This document shows, one piece after another, positions 44,881 through 54,036 of a DNA stretch of 64,000 bases. The notes below the pieces were generated by a model that was given only the letters and a program-made list of their open reading frames with translations, searched no databases and was not told the DNA's origin. Within the stretch, counting starts at the first letter, position 1; the number at the start of each line of letters is the position of its first letter. The position numbers were made by a program, and so were the translations under genes. The DNA comes from an uncultured delta proteobacterium (GTDB lineage Bacteria > Desulfobacterota > Desulfovibrionia > Desulfovibrionales > Desulfovibrionaceae): NCBI GenBank assembly GCA_903843965.1, contig CAIMRY010000043.1:1-64000 (forward strand), read 5' to 3'.

Positions 44881-46338
44881 TCACCGTCCGTGTGAGATTT
44901 CGCCGCCTTTTGCGCTGCCCCTTGCGCCGCCCTTCCCGGTCAGGGAGCGGCCGTGCTTGCTGAGCAGGCCATACAGGCGCGAGGGGCTGAGGCCGGAAAT
45001 GTTGAGCGCGCGCTTGAGCTCGCCCGCGCTGGCGCTGATCAGGGCGTCCACGTAGTCCGCCTCGATGCGCTCCTGCTCCTGGCGCTTGTGCTCGCTCCAG
45101 CTGGCCAGCGGGCCCAGGCCGATCTGGCCGGAGCCCGGGCCGCCCTGGCCGGAGCGCGGGCCGACCTTGCCCACGCGGGAGCGCAACATCTGGATGCGCA
45201 GCTCCTGGGGCAGGTGCGCGGGCAGCAGCATCTCCTCGTCCGGGGCGCTGGCCACCATGGCCTCCAGCACGTGCACCAGCTCACGCACGTTGCCGGGCCA
45301 GGCGTACTGCTTGAGAAAACCCTTGAGGTCGCAGGACAGGGTCTTCTGCCCCAGCCTGCTGTCGCGGCAGATGCGCTCCAGGTGGTGCGCGGCGATGGCC
45401 GGGATGTCCTCGCCCAGCTCGCGCAGGGGCGGCAGCTCCAGCACGGCGGAGCGGATGCGGTAGAACAGGTCCTCGCGGAAGGTTCCGGCGGCCACCATGT
45501 CGGCCAGGTTCTTGTTGCTGGCGCAGACCAGGCGGAAGTCCAGGCGCAGCTCACGCGTGTCGCCCAGGGGGCGGAAGGTGCGCGTTTCCAGCAGGCGCAG
45601 AAAGCTCTTCTGCAATTCCAGCGAGAGTTCGCTGATCTCGTCGAGAAAGAGCGTGCCGCCGTCGGCCCTTTGGAGCACCCCGGCCTTGTCCGAAACGGCC
45701 CCGGTGAAGGCTCCCTTGCGGTGGCCGAAGAGGTCGCTGCCGACCAGGGCCTCCTGCAGCGAGGCGCAGTCGACCACCACGTAATTCTTGTTTTTGCGCG
45801 GGCTGCCCGCGTGCACGGCCCGGGCGAAGATCTCCTTGCCGGTGCCTGTTTCGCCCTGGATGAGCACGCTGGCCGAGCTGCGGGCCGCCGTGGCCATCTG
45901 GCGCACGGCCTCGGCCAGGCGCGGGCTTTCGCCCACGATGCCGCGCCGCTCCACCGGCAGGGCCGACTGCTTGTTGCGGCGGAACTCCAGCGCGCGCTTG
46001 AACGAGAGCTGCAGGCCCTCGGGCGAGCCGGTCTTCTGGATGTAGTCCCAGGCCCCGTTGCGGATGGCCAGCTCCGCGCCGTCCGGATCGCCCAGGCCGG
46101 TCATGATGATCAGCTCCGGGGCCGAGGGCAGCTCCTTGACCTTGGGGGCCAGGTCGAGCCCGCTGCCGTCGGGCAGGCGCACGTCGAGGAAGACCACGTC
46201 GAAGTCCGACTCGGCCAGCAGGGCCTCGGCCTGGGCCATGTCCCTGGCCACGGCGGTCTCCACCTCCGGGCCGGAGAGCAGCGAGGCCAGCAGGCGGCCG
46301 AAAAACTCGTCGTCATCGATGATGCAGACCCTGGTCAC
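44881..46338 (-). CDS. Sigma-54-dependent response regulator (NtrC family)
   Basis: A 485-residue transcription activator. The receiver domain (1-120) starts VTRVCIIDDDEFFG and has phospho-acceptor D52 in FLDVRLPDG. The AAA+ domain (about 135-370) has Walker A GETGTGKE, the sigma-54 contact loop KGAFTGA, and Walker B GGTLFLDEIS, so it should activate RpoN promoters. A Fis-type HTH ends the protein (LKRALNISGLSPSRLYGLLSKHG in parts). A glycine-rich repeat linker (RSGQGGPGSGQIGLG) separates the last two. I chose GTG at 46338 because GAGG lies 8 bases upstream; a longer reading to 46452 adds atypical residues. It lies between Hpt and kinase genes in one direction. Confidence 0.88.
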   Translation of the reverse strand: MTRVCIIDDDEFFGRLLASLLSGPEVETAVARDMAQAEALLAESDFDVVFLDVRLPDGSGLDLAPKVKELPSAPELIIMTGLGDPDGAELAIRNGAWDYIQKTGSPEGLQLSFKRALEFRRNKQSALPVERRGIVGESPRLAEAVRQMATAARSSASVLIQGETGTGKEIFARAVHAGSPRKNKNYVVVDCASLQEALVGSDLFGHRKGAFTGAVSDKAGVLQRADGGTLFLDEISELSLELQKSFLRLLETRTFRPLGDTRELRLDFRLVCASNKNLADMVAAGTFREDLFYRIRSAVLELPPLRELGEDIPAIAAHHLERICRDSRLGQKTLSCDLKGFLKQYAWPGNVRELVHVLEAMVASAPDEEMLLPAHLPQELRIQMLRSRVGKVGPRSGQGGPGSGQIGLGPLASWSEHKRQEQERIEADYVDALISASAGELKRALNISGLSPSRLYGLLSKHGRSLTGKGGARGSAKGGEISHGR

Positions 46339-46432
46339 GAGCGGCCTCACATGGTTCTCGGGGTTGGTGTCGCAGCCGACAGGAGATAATCCTGCCCCAA
46401 TCATACCCCAGGCCGTTGATTCAGGCAAATGG

Positions 46433-46795
46433 CTACGAAGCATTGGCTTCATGCCCCAGGCTGCGCAGCTTGGCGAAGATGTAGCCCATGACGATGCCGA
46501 GCCGCTGGTGGGCGTGCCCTGCTGCGGGCAGGTCGCCCTGCTCGCCTGCGGCGTATATCTCCCGGGCGTATGCGGCCAGGGCCTGCACCGGCAGCAGCCC
46601 GGTCAGGCTGGCCAGGCTGTGTGCGGCGTCCATGACGGCATGGGCGTTCCCGGCGGCCAGGGCCTGGTCCAGCTGGCCCAGCCGCTGCTCCCCGGCGGCC
46701 AGGAACAGCGCGCCCATCTTGGCGGGCAGGCGCAGGGCGGCCTTGTCCAGGTCCACTCCCCGGCATTCCGCAGGCACAGAGTCCATTCCCGGCAT
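46433..46795 (-). CDS. Hpt-domain phosphotransfer protein
   Basis: A 120-residue helical protein with the phosphotransfer motif at H59 in DAAHSLASLTGLL. This would shuttle phosphate in a multi-step relay. AGGAG lies 9 bases before the ATG at 46795. It is the first gene of the series Hpt, response regulator, kinase, FGE-like. Since the kinase has no fused receiver, the Hpt may take phosphate from another receiver or act as a branch point. The conserved glycine and lysine around the histidine of classic Hpt (HxLKG) are replaced by HSLAS, so activity needs proof. Confidence 0.75.
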   Translation of the reverse strand: MPGMDSVPAECRGVDLDKAALRLPAKMGALFLAAGEQRLGQLDQALAAGNAHAVMDAAHSLASLTGLLPVQALAAYAREIYAAGEQGDLPAAGHAHQRLGIVMGYIFAKLRSLGHEANAS

Positions 46796-47561
46796 GTCCA
46801 CGCGCTCCTTTGCTCCTGACCGGCGCAGCCTCGGCGCCGGGGTGGTCGGATGTGGTGTTCTGCGGCCCCCCAACATGGGAGGGAGGCAGTCGGGCGCGAA
46901 CAGGTGCCGCGACCGCAGCAGTTGGCCGTAAGGCCCTCACCCCGCTGCGGCCGCGGCGTGGCGGAAGGAGCCACGCCTCCTCCCTATCAAGAAGCCTGCC
47001 AGGATGTACGAAAGTACAACATGCTGGAATTGCGCGTAATAAATTTTGCGGGAATGTATTTGCGGGGTGTATTCCTGAAATATAGGAGCTGCGGCGTAGG
47101 AGCGTCCTGCGATTTCCGTAGGAAGGGGAGCCGCGCCGAAGGGCGGCTGGGGCGATGATCAGGACCGGGGCGCAGGCCAAGGGCCGGGCCTGGCGCTGTC
47201 CGAACCTGTCCGGCGGGCCCGCACCAGGCCGCGCGGGGCGTGGCCGGTTGCGCCGGTTGCGCCCGGTGGAAGCTCTGCGCGCAGGCCAGGCGCAGTGGTG
47301 CAGCGTGGTTCGGTGTGCTTTGGCTCGGGGCGTCGCGTTGGGCCGGGACCGGGCCACGCGCAACGGGCCACGAGTCCCGGAAATGCGGAGCGCACAAGTT
47401 CGAGGCTCGGCACAACAAAAGCCCCGGCATGACCGGGGCTCGTGTTGGGTGCGCAGGTCGTTGCAGGCGACCCTTGGGGCATGGAAAGGCGGTGCGCAGC
47501 CGACTGTTTCCGGCCAGCCTGGCCAGATCAGCAGATCGCCAGATCAGCCAGCCAGCCGGGC
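46796..47561. other. 766-bp intergenic region upstream of Hpt gene
   Basis: I find no credible gene; short open frames run through but lack codon structure and ribosome sites. An AT-rich island at about 47000-47100 interrupts the GC-rich sequence. It contains a small palindrome TGTAC-GAAA-GTACA (47005-47018) and, on the minus strand, a weak sigma-54-like match (TGGCAG-N5-TTGAT, 46985-47001). These may control the Hpt-regulator-kinase operon. The serS terminator lies at 47413-47440. Confidence 0.5.
47413..47440 (-). terminator. Intrinsic terminator downstream of serS
   Basis: On the minus strand AGCCCCGGTC-ATG-CCGGGGCT is followed by TTTGTTG. It lies about 120 bases after the serS stop. Confidence 0.75.
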
Positions 47562-48839
47562 CTACCTGGCCTCGATGCGCTCCAGCCCCTTCATGTAGGG
47601 CCGCAGGGCCGGGGGCAGGACCACGGAGCCGTCGGCCTGCTGGCCGTTCTCCAGCACCGCCACCAGCGCCCGGCCCACGGCCAGGGCCGAGCCGTTGAGC
47701 GTATGCAGGTATTCGCTCTTCTTCGCGCCCTTGGCCTTGAAGCGGATGTTCGCGCGCCGCGCCTGGAAGTCCAGGAAGTTGGAGCAGGACGAGATCTCGC
47801 GGTACTTGTTCTGGCCGGGCAGCCAGACCTCGATGTCGTAGGTCTTGGCCGAGGAGAAGCCCAGGTCGCCGCCGCACAGCGCAATGACCCGGTAGTGCAG
47901 GCCCAGGCGCTTCAAGATTTCCTCGGCGTGGCCCGTGAGCAGCTCCAGGTCGGCCATGGAGCGCTCCGGGTGGCTGAAGCGCACCAGCTCGACCTTGTGG
48001 AACTGGTGCTGGCGGATCAGCCCCTTGGTGTCCTTGCCGTAGCTCCCGGCCTCGCTGCGGAAGCAGGGGGTCAGCGCGCAGTAGCCCAGCGGCAGCTGGT
48101 CCTCGTCCATGACCTCGCCCGCGTGCAGGTTGGTCACCGGCACCTCGGCCGTGGGGATGAGGTAGTATTCCTGGCCCTCGATCTTGAACAGATCCTCCGC
48201 GAATTTGGGCAGCTGGCCGGTGCCGGTCATGGCCTGGCGGTTGACCATGAACGGGGTCAGCACCTCGGTGTAGCCGTGTTCGGCGGCGATATCGAGCATG
48301 AATGCGCCCAGGGCCCGCTCCAGCTTTGCGGCCCAGCCGAAGCTGACGCAGAAGCGCGAGCCGGTGATTTTGCCTGCGCGCTCAAAGTCCAGCCCGCCCA
48401 GCGCCTGGCCCAGCTCCCAGTGCTCCTTGGGGGCGAAGTCCAGCTGCGGCTTTTCGCCCCAGGTGCGGATCACCGGGTTGTCGTCCTCGCCTGCGCCGTC
48501 CGGGGTGGACTCGTGCGGGATGTTCGGCACCTTGAGCAGCCAGTCGGACTCCTGTTCTTCTATGACCGCCAGCTCGGCGTCGAGCTCCTTCACGCGGTCG
48601 CCCATGGCCGACATGCGGGCCATGAGCTCGCCTGCGTCCTGGCCCGCGCGCTTGAGCCTGGCCACCTCGGCCGAGCCCTGGTTGCGTTCGGCCTTCAAGC
48701 CTTCAGCTTCACGAATAAGCGCGATGCGCGCCTCGTCCAGGCGGGCGAACTCGGCCACGTCAGGCTCGGTCTTGCAGCGTTTTTCCAGGCCCTGGCGCAC
48801 GGCGTCCAGGTTCTTCTGCACGAATTTCAGGTCAAGCAT
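47562..48839 (-). CDS. serS: Seryl-tRNA synthetase
   Basis: Charges tRNA-Ser (and tRNA-Sec) with serine. The 425-residue class II enzyme has the N-terminal coiled-coil arm (about 30-100), motif 2 region [14 protein letters not shown] preceded by [15 protein letters not shown], and motif 3 near the end ([17 protein letters not shown]). The start [18 protein letters not shown] is typical. It is transcribed alone. Confidence 0.96.
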   Translation of the reverse strand: MLDLKFVQKNLDAVRQGLEKRCKTEPDVAEFARLDEARIALIREAEGLKAERNQGSAEVARLKRAGQDAGELMARMSAMGDRVKELDAELAVIEEQESDWLLKVPNIPHESTPDGAGEDDNPVIRTWGEKPQLDFAPKEHWELGQALGGLDFERAGKITGSRFCVSFGWAAKLERALGAFMLDIAAEHGYTEVLTPFMVNRQAMTGTGQLPKFAEDLFKIEGQEYYLIPTAEVPVTNLHAGEVMDEDQLPLGYCALTPCFRSEAGSYGKDTKGLIRQHQFHKVELVRFSHPERSMADLELLTGHAEEILKRLGLHYRVIALCGGDLGFSSAKTYDIEVWLPGQNKYREISSCSNFLDFQARRANIRFKAKGAKKSEYLHTLNGSALAVGRALVAVLENGQQADGSVVLPPALRPYMKGLERIEAR

Positions 48840-49086
48840 GCTCGTCTCCTCAAAATGGGGCGCGCCGTCGCGGCGCTGGCGCGGGCTCCCCGCCGCACGC
48901 CCGAAGCCGGGCCGGGGGAGATATTTGTTCCTTTAACAAATTAATGTGTCAAGCGCTGTGTACCCGAAGGCGGGGCGGGAATAAAGGGGGAAATGGGCCT
49001 GTGCGCCAAGGGCTCCGCCCCTGGACCCCGCCGGGGGCCGCTGCCGCCGACCCCACAGCCGGGGGCCGCTGCCCCCGGACCCCCCG

Positions 49087-49109
49087 CCAAAGGGCCTGAG
49101 GCCCTTTGG
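49087..49109. repeat. Palindromic element, second copy
   Basis: CCAAAGGGCC-TGA-GGCCCTTTGG, a 10-bp stem with a three-base loop, near-identical to the element at 34480-34502. Confidence 0.8.
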
Positions 49110-49121
49110 AATCCCCATTAC

Positions 49122-49166
49122 GCCGAAAGGGCTGGGTCAGGCGAAGCCTGTCCCAGCCCTTTCGGC
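49122..49166. repeat. Near-perfect 21-bp hairpin
   Basis: The arms 49122-49142 and 49146-49166 (beginning GCCGAAAGGGCTGGG) are complementary with one mismatch, around a GAA loop. No T run follows, so it is more likely a repeated extragenic palindrome than a simple terminator. Confidence 0.8.
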
Positions 49167-49258
49167 TGATGAGGGGGTTCGGGGGGAATCATTCCCCCCG
49201 GCCGCCGGAGGCCTCTTGCTCTTCAGCTTTCGGAGGCCTCTTGGCTTGTGCCTGTCGG

Positions 49259-49717
49259 CTACGGCTTGATGCCGTTCTCGATGTTCTTGCGGCGCACGTA
49301 GAGCAGGTAGGGCACGATCATGGCCAGGCCCACCGGGGCCAGGTCCTGCTGCCACAGGCACCAGGCCAGCACCGGCGCGCCCAGGACCATGAAGACCGTC
49401 TGGCGCTTTTTGCGCCCGGTGAGGGGCTGGGCCAGCCAGGCGCATTCCTGGCCGATGAGCCGCTCCACCCAGGGCAGCAGCCGCCGCAGCTCCGTGTGCT
49501 GCATGGGCGGTAGGGGCAGCTCCAGGCACCCCAGGCCGAAGCCCAGCGCGGCCAGGGTCAGCAGGGCCGTGTTGTGCGTCACCAGGCCAAAGGGCGCGAT
49601 GGCCAGGCTGGCCGTTTGCAGGCACCAGTTCCAGGGTTCGCGGCGGCGCAGGCGCAGCTTGTGGGAAAGGTTCCTGGCCCGCTCACGCAGGAAGGGGAGA
49701 AAGTGGCCGTGGTCCAT
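49259..49717 (-). CDS. Hypothetical membrane protein
   Basis: A 152-residue protein of unknown function. Hydrophobic helices are visible at about 30-75 ([35 protein letters not shown], in two segments) and 108-140 ([36 protein letters not shown]). A basic amphipathic N-terminus ([20 protein letters not shown]) precedes them. The ATG at 49717 lacks a strong ribosome site, so the start is uncertain. It diverges from pncC. Confidence 0.6.
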   Translation of the reverse strand: MDHGHFLPFLRERARNLSHKLRLRRREPWNWCLQTASLAIAPFGLVTHNTALLTLAALGFGLGCLELPLPPMQHTELRRLLPWVERLIGQECAWLAQPLTGRKKRQTVFMVLGAPVLAWCLWQQDLAPVGLAMIVPYLLYVRRKNIENGIKP

Positions 49718-49783
49718 GGGGTGCAATTGCCACGTCCGGCCCTGTCCTGTAAACAGCGGGAAACAGGAAGCGGGGGTGCGGGC

Positions 49784-50317
49784 ATGAAAAAAGTGGATTT
49801 CCAGGTCCTGCTGGAGCAGGAGGGCATGGAGCGCCTGGGGGCCATGGCCTCGGAGGCGGCCCGCAAGCTGCACGGCCAGGGCTGGCTGCTGGCCACGGCG
49901 GAGTCGTGCACCGGCGGGCTGTTGGCCCACGCCCTGACCAACCTGGACGGCAGCTCGGCCTGGTTCCACGGCGGCGTGGTCTGCTACTCCAATGCCCTTA
50001 AGACCGGGCTGCTGGGCGTGGATGAGGCCGTTCTGGCCGGGCACGGCGCCGTCAGCGAGGCCACGGTGCTGGCCATGGCCCAGGGCGCGCTGCGCCTGCC
50101 GGGCATGCCTCCGGACCGGGGCGTGGGCGTGGCCATTTCCGGCATCGCCGGGCCCACCGGCGGCACGCGGGAAAAGCCCGTGGGCACGGTGTGGATGGCC
50201 TGGGCCTGGCCGGGCGGCCTGCGCGCGGAGCAGTTCCTGTTCCGGGGCTCGCGCGTTTCGGTGAAGTCCCAAAGCGCCGCCGGGGCGCTGTTCGGTTTGG
50301 CGACCTTTGTCCGCTAG
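49784..50317 (+). CDS. pncC: Nicotinamide-nucleotide amidohydrolase, CinA C-terminal family
   Basis: A 177-residue stand-alone CinA_C domain that would deamidate nicotinamide mononucleotide to nicotinate mononucleotide for NAD recycling. Diagnostic motifs: [36 protein letters not shown] (in parts), [43 protein letters not shown] (in parts). It precedes thpR by 7 bases; pncC/cinA and thpR are commonly neighbours, often with recA. The start is probably ATG at 49784, though ATG at 49829 in MERLGAM cannot be excluded. Confidence 0.9.
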   Translation: MKKVDFQVLLEQEGMERLGAMASEAARKLHGQGWLLATAESCTGGLLAHALTNLDGSSAWFHGGVVCYSNALKTGLLGVDEAVLAGHGAVSEATVLAMAQGALRLPGMPPDRGVGVAISGIAGPTGGTREKPVGTVWMAWAWPGGLRAEQFLFRGSRVSVKSQSAAGALFGLATFVR

Positions 50318-50324
50318 GGCGGCC

Positions 50325-51089
50325 ATGGCTGCCCAGCCTTCCACCCAGCCCCTGGCCCAGACTTCCGCCCGGCCTGCCGCCAAGCCCGTACCATTGCGCG
50401 GCTTCATCGGGCTGCCCCTGCCGGAGACCTGGCAGCAGGGCCTGGCCCGCGTCACGTTGCGGCTTTCCGGGGAGCTCCGCTCGCGCATCAGCTGGACCCG
50501 GCCCGGCAACTGGCACCTGACCCTGAAGTTCCTGGGCGAGGTGGACGAGGCCCGCCTGCCCGACCTGTCCGACCTGTCCGATCTGTCCGGCCTGCCCGAC
50601 CTGTCCGACCTGTCCGATCTGTCCGGCCTGCCCGGCCTGTCCGACCTGTCCGATCTGCCCGGCCTGTCCGATCTGTCCGATCTGTCCGATCTGTCCGATC
50701 TGATCCGGGCCCTGCGCGCCATATCCTTTGCGCCTTTTGCCCTGGCCGTGGGCCGGGCCGGGGGGTTCCCGCAGGCGGGCGCGCCTCGCGTGCTCTGGGC
50801 GGGCCTGACCCAGGGCCAGGCCGAGAGCGCGCGGTTGGCCGCGCAGGTGGAGCAGGCGCTTGTCCCGCTCGGCTTCGCGCCGGAAGAACGGCCCTTTGCC
50901 CCGCACCTGACCCTGGGCCGGGTCAGGCAGGCGTCCCAGGACGACGCCTGGGCGCTGGTGGAGCGCGCCGTGGCCCTGGAGCCTTGGTCCGTGGCCCAGG
51001 TGGACCGCTTCGTGCCCTGGCGCAGCGAACTGGGTCCAGGCGGCCCGCGTTATTCCAGGTTGGCGGAATTCCCTGCCCGGCCGGAATAA
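50325..51089 (+). CDS. thpR: RNA 2',3'-cyclic phosphodiesterase with a repeat insertion
   Basis: A 254-residue 2H phosphoesterase (LigT/ThpR) that opens 2',3'-cyclic phosphates on RNA. The two catalytic HxTx motifs are present: HLTLKFLGEV near residue 66 and HLTLGRVRQ near 195. Between them, just after the first motif, 48 residues (about 78-125) come from sixteen 9-base units and read DLSDLSDLSGLP repeatedly. Ordinary members are about 180-190 residues, so this insertion, with an N-terminal tail of about 20, accounts for the excess length. The reading frame is intact, so the enzyme probably folds with an acidic, leucine-rich loop protruding near the active site. Confidence 0.9.
   Translation: MAAQPSTQPLAQTSARPAAKPVPLRGFIGLPLPETWQQGLARVTLRLSGELRSRISWTRPGNWHLTLKFLGEVDEARLPDLSDLSDLSGLPDLSDLSDLSGLPGLSDLSDLPGLSDLSDLSDLSDLIRALRAISFAPFALAVGRAGGFPQAGAPRVLWAGLTQGQAESARLAAQVEQALVPLGFAPEERPFAPHLTLGRVRQASQDDAWALVERAVALEPWSVAQVDRFVPWRSELGPGGPRYSRLAEFPARPE
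50556..50699 (+). repeat. Sixteen-copy 9-bp minisatellite inside thpR
   Basis: Sixteen tandem CTGTCCGAC-like units with few substitutions (GAT, GGC, CCC variants). A higher-order 36-bp pattern is visible at the left end. Confidence 0.95.
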
Positions 51090-51527
51090 GGTCTGGACCG
51101 CAGCGGCCAGGCGAAGATATTTTGCGCACATGTTAAACATTTTGTTCTCCGCCCCGCCCAGTCCTGCACTGCGGCCATGTACGTAACAACTTGATCGTAT
51201 ATCCGTGTAATTTTTCACGGGTATACGTATTGACGTTCTTGGTGCGTATTGTGCGGCCAGCTATCGACGAAAACCACAGTTTTCCCTTGGCAGCTGCGAA
51301 ATTGTCCGATAGTGTATTACTTCTGGTTTCCCAGGCGTCGCCGGAGTGCTGGCACGGGGTCGCCGTCTTGTGTGTGCGGACGGGAGTAATGTGTTGCAGC
51401 GTTACTCCCGATAGTGTTCGTGGAGCCATCATCCCGCAGGCGTACACTGTCGGAACGTTTTTCCGGCTGATACGGTTGTGCGGTACTAGCTCGAATGATT
51501 TACTTAATAGGCAATTGAGGAGGGTGT
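51090..51527 (+). other. Regulatory region upstream of chemoreceptor 2, with two hairpins
   Basis: No gene. The segment is far less GC-rich than its surroundings. A hairpin at 51196-51227 has 12-bp arms (CGTATATCCGTG with CACGGGTATACG, one G-U pair) and a T-rich loop. A second at 51381-51410 has perfect 9-bp arms (CGGGAGTAA / TTACTCCCG) with a 12-base loop. A TTGACG box follows the first hairpin at 51229. The long leader suggests regulation after transcription start or multiple operator sites. Confidence 0.6.
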
Positions 51528-53843
51528 ATGTTCCGGAAAAGCATCAGCAGCGTGCTTATCGCATCAGTGACCGTGGCTGTGTTCCTGGCCGTGGCCGCCA
51601 TTGTCATCTACGTCTCGCGCTCGTCGTACAACATGGCGCTGGAGATGGAGCAGCAGTCGATGCAGCAGGTCTCGGCGTCCACCCAGGCGGCGCTGGACGT
51701 GTATATCAACAACACCAGGGTGATGGTGGAGACTCTGGCCATCCAGAAGGCCATCCAGGAGGCCTTTGAGGGCGACCCAAAGCGGGCCAGGGAGCGCCTG
51801 CTGGACTACATCCAGGTCAACAAGGACTATTGGGCCCTGTTTGTTTTTGACGCCAAGGGCGTGATCCTGGCCGGGTACAACGCCAACAAGGACGACCTGA
51901 CCGGGCAAAGCCGCGCGGACCGCGACTATGTCAAGGCCGTGCTCGGCGGACAGGACCTGTACGTGGGCAAGGAGATCCTCAAGGCCAAGAGCGGCGAAGG
52001 CGAGCTGTTCATCTTTTCCATGGCCAAGGCCATCAAGGACAAGGGCGGCAAGGTGCTGGGCGGCGTGGGCGCCTTTCCCCGCTGGGAGGTCTTCACCAAG
52101 ACCGTCATCGACCCGCCCCGCTTCGGCGCGCGCGGCTACGGCTTCATGGTCGACTCCAAGGGCCGCATGATCGCCCACGCCGTGGACAAGTCCCTGATGC
52201 TCACGGACATGAACGAGCATGAGTTCATCCGCAAGGCCCTGGCCCTGAAGAACGGCACCATGTTCTACGACTGGAAGGGCGAGCAGAAGTACCTGACCGT
52301 GTCCACGGACCCGGACACTGGCTGGGCCGTGTGCCTGAGCGCCTACGTTGCGGACATGACGGCCACGGCCACCATGCAGCGCAACATCCTGCTGGGCATC
52401 GGGCTTGCGGTGATCCTCGTGTTGGTGGGCGTCATCTCGCTCATCATCAGCCGCCTGGTGGTGCGCCCCTTGAGCGACATCGAGGCCTTCACCAGCCGCA
52501 TTGCCCAGGGTGACTTCAAGGCCCAGCTGGGCAGCGGGTTCAAGTTCGAGCTGGCCAGCCTGGCCGGAAACATCCGCTCCATGGTGGCCGAGATCAAGAA
52601 CAAGCTCGGCTTTTCCCAGGGTGTGCTCATGGGCATTCCCACCCCCTGCGGCATTGTCGGCCCGGACTTCAAGATGCTCTGGCTGAACCAGCATGTCTGC
52701 GACTTCCTGGAAAAGCCAAAGCCTCCGGCGGAATACATCGGGCAGAAGTCGGGCGAGTTCTACTGGAACGACCCCAACCGCGAGACCATGTCCGACAGGG
52801 CCATCCGCCAGAACTCCGTGCAGAAGGGCCAGGTGAACTTAGTGCTGAAGAGCGGGCAGGAGGTGCATGTGGACGTGTCCACCACCCCGTTCTTCGACCT
52901 GGACGGGAAGATGCTCGGGTCCATCTCCTTCTGGGCGGACATCACCGACATCATGCGCAACCAGAAAAAGATCGAGCAGCAGAACGAGAAGATCGCCCGC
53001 GCCGCAGAGGCCGCCACCGCCATTTCCGACCAGGTGGCCTCGGCCTCGGAGGAGCTCTCGGCCCAGATCGAGCAGTCCAGCCGCGGCACCGAGGCGCAGC
53101 GCGCCCGCACGGGCGAGGCCGCCACGGCCATGGAGGAGATGAACGCCACGGTCATGGAGGTGGCCCAGAGCGCCTCGGGCGCGGCGGAGCTGGCCGACCA
53201 GGCCAAGAAAAAGGCCCAGGAGGGCGCGCGCCTGGTGGACGAGGTCGTGGCCAACATCAGCCAGATCAACACCCGGGCCGAGGCCCTGAAGGTGGACATG
53301 GGCGAGCTGGGCAAGCAGGCCGAGGGCATCGGCGCGATCATGAACGTCATCTCCGACATCGCCGACCAGACCAACCTCCTGGCGCTCAATGCCGCCATCG
53401 AGGCGGCCAGAGCGGGCGACGCCGGACGCGGCTTCGCCGTTGTGGCCGACGAGGTGCGCAAGCTGGCCGAAAAGACCATGACCGCCACCAACGAGGTGGG
53501 CGCGTACATCAAGGCCGTGCAGGGCAGCGCCAAGAAGAACATCGAGGGCACCGAGGCCACCACCAAGGCCATCCAGGCCGGCACGGCCACGGCGGGCAAG
53601 TCCGGCGAGGCCCTGCGCGAGATCGTGGGCCTGGTGGACCGCACGGCGGACCAGGTGCGCTCCATCGCCACGGCCTCGGAGGAGCAGTCTGCCGCCAGCG
53701 AGGAGATCAGCCACACCACCGAGGACATCAACCGCATCGCCAGCGAAACGGCGGAGGCCATGAACCAGTCGGCCCATGCCGTGTCCGACCTCTCGCGCCT
53801 GGCCCAGGAGCTCAAGCGGATCATCGGCAACATGCAGGACTAG
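51528..53843 (+). CDS. Methyl-accepting chemotaxis protein with Cache, HAMP and PAS domains
   Basis: A 771-residue transmembrane chemoreceptor. Helix one at about 8-30, a periplasmic double-Cache domain at 35-280 ([42 protein letters not shown] in parts), helix two at about 288-312, HAMP to 365, a PAS domain at about 370-480 ([19 protein letters not shown]) with cysteines at its start, then the signalling domain with [21 protein letters not shown] and [24 protein letters not shown] precedes the ATG. The PAS and signalling parts are close to chemoreceptor 1, suggesting a shared origin. The gene has its own long leader and a duplicated terminator. Confidence 0.93.
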   Translation: MFRKSISSVLIASVTVAVFLAVAAIVIYVSRSSYNMALEMEQQSMQQVSASTQAALDVYINNTRVMVETLAIQKAIQEAFEGDPKRARERLLDYIQVNKDYWALFVFDAKGVILAGYNANKDDLTGQSRADRDYVKAVLGGQDLYVGKEILKAKSGEGELFIFSMAKAIKDKGGKVLGGVGAFPRWEVFTKTVIDPPRFGARGYGFMVDSKGRMIAHAVDKSLMLTDMNEHEFIRKALALKNGTMFYDWKGEQKYLTVSTDPDTGWAVCLSAYVADMTATATMQRNILLGIGLAVILVLVGVISLIISRLVVRPLSDIEAFTSRIAQGDFKAQLGSGFKFELASLAGNIRSMVAEIKNKLGFSQGVLMGIPTPCGIVGPDFKMLWLNQHVCDFLEKPKPPAEYIGQKSGEFYWNDPNRETMSDRAIRQNSVQKGQVNLVLKSGQEVHVDVSTTPFFDLDGKMLGSISFWADITDIMRNQKKIEQQNEKIARAAEAATAISDQVASASEELSAQIEQSSRGTEAQRARTGEAATAMEEMNATVMEVAQSASGAAELADQAKKKAQEGARLVDEVVANISQINTRAEALKVDMGELGKQAEGIGAIMNVISDIADQTNLLALNAAIEAARAGDAGRGFAVVADEVRKLAEKTMTATNEVGAYIKAVQGSAKKNIEGTEATTKAIQAGTATAGKSGEALREIVGLVDRTADQVRSIATASEEQSAASEEISHTTEDINRIASETAEAMNQSAHAVSDLSRLAQELKRIIGNMQD

Positions 53844-53849
53844 ACGGCT

Positions 53850-54036
53850 GCGCGGGCTGGCGCACGAAATTGAAACGGGGCGGGAAGCGGATTCCTGCCC
53901 CGTCTTTTTGCGAGGGGTTGCGGGTTGCGGCGGTATGCGGGCTTGCAGCGGGGCTGGCGCGCAAATATGACGCGGGGCAGGACGCGTGTTCCTGCCCCGC
54001 GTCGTGTGCGAGGGTTGCGGGTTTGCGGCGGGGTTT
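53850..54036 (+). terminator. Tandemly duplicated terminator after chemoreceptor 2
   Basis: Two diverged copies of about 90 bases follow each other (53850-53946 and 53947-54036). Each has GGCTGGCGC, a hairpin (GGGGCGGGAA/TTCCTGCCCC in the first; GCGGGGCAGGA/TCCTGCCCCGC in the second) and GAGGGTTGCGGGTTGCGGCGG. The first hairpin ends in CTTTTT and is a good terminator; the second has lost the T run. Confidence 0.8.

Larger units (their letters stand above)
48840..49258. other. Intergenic region with palindromic repeats
   Basis: No gene is visible. The left end upstream of serS is AT-richer (near 48925-48960) and likely contains its promoter. The right two thirds are a patchwork of palindromes: GGGGGCCGCTGCC-type repeats at 49030-49080, and the hairpins at 49087-49109 and 49122-49166, followed by CCCCCCGGCCGCCGGAGGC and two CGGAGGCCTCTTG units. 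Confidence 0.7.

Noticed and set aside
46985-47001. Sigma-54 promoter for the Hpt-regulator-kinase operon
   Set aside because: TGGCAG-N5-TTGAT on the minus strand has the right spacing but lacks the conserved GC of the -12 element and lies 190 bases from the gene. Too weak to list as a promoter.
47155-47598. Small gene in the 46.8-47.5 kb gap
   Set aside because: Codon use and amino acid make-up (arginine, glycine, alanine) look random and the frame runs into serS antisense.
50556-50699. Possible CRISPR-like array
   Set aside because: Units are contiguous 9-mers without spacers, in frame within thpR, and no cas gene is present. The same reasoning excludes the arrays at 55333, 61521 and 62941.
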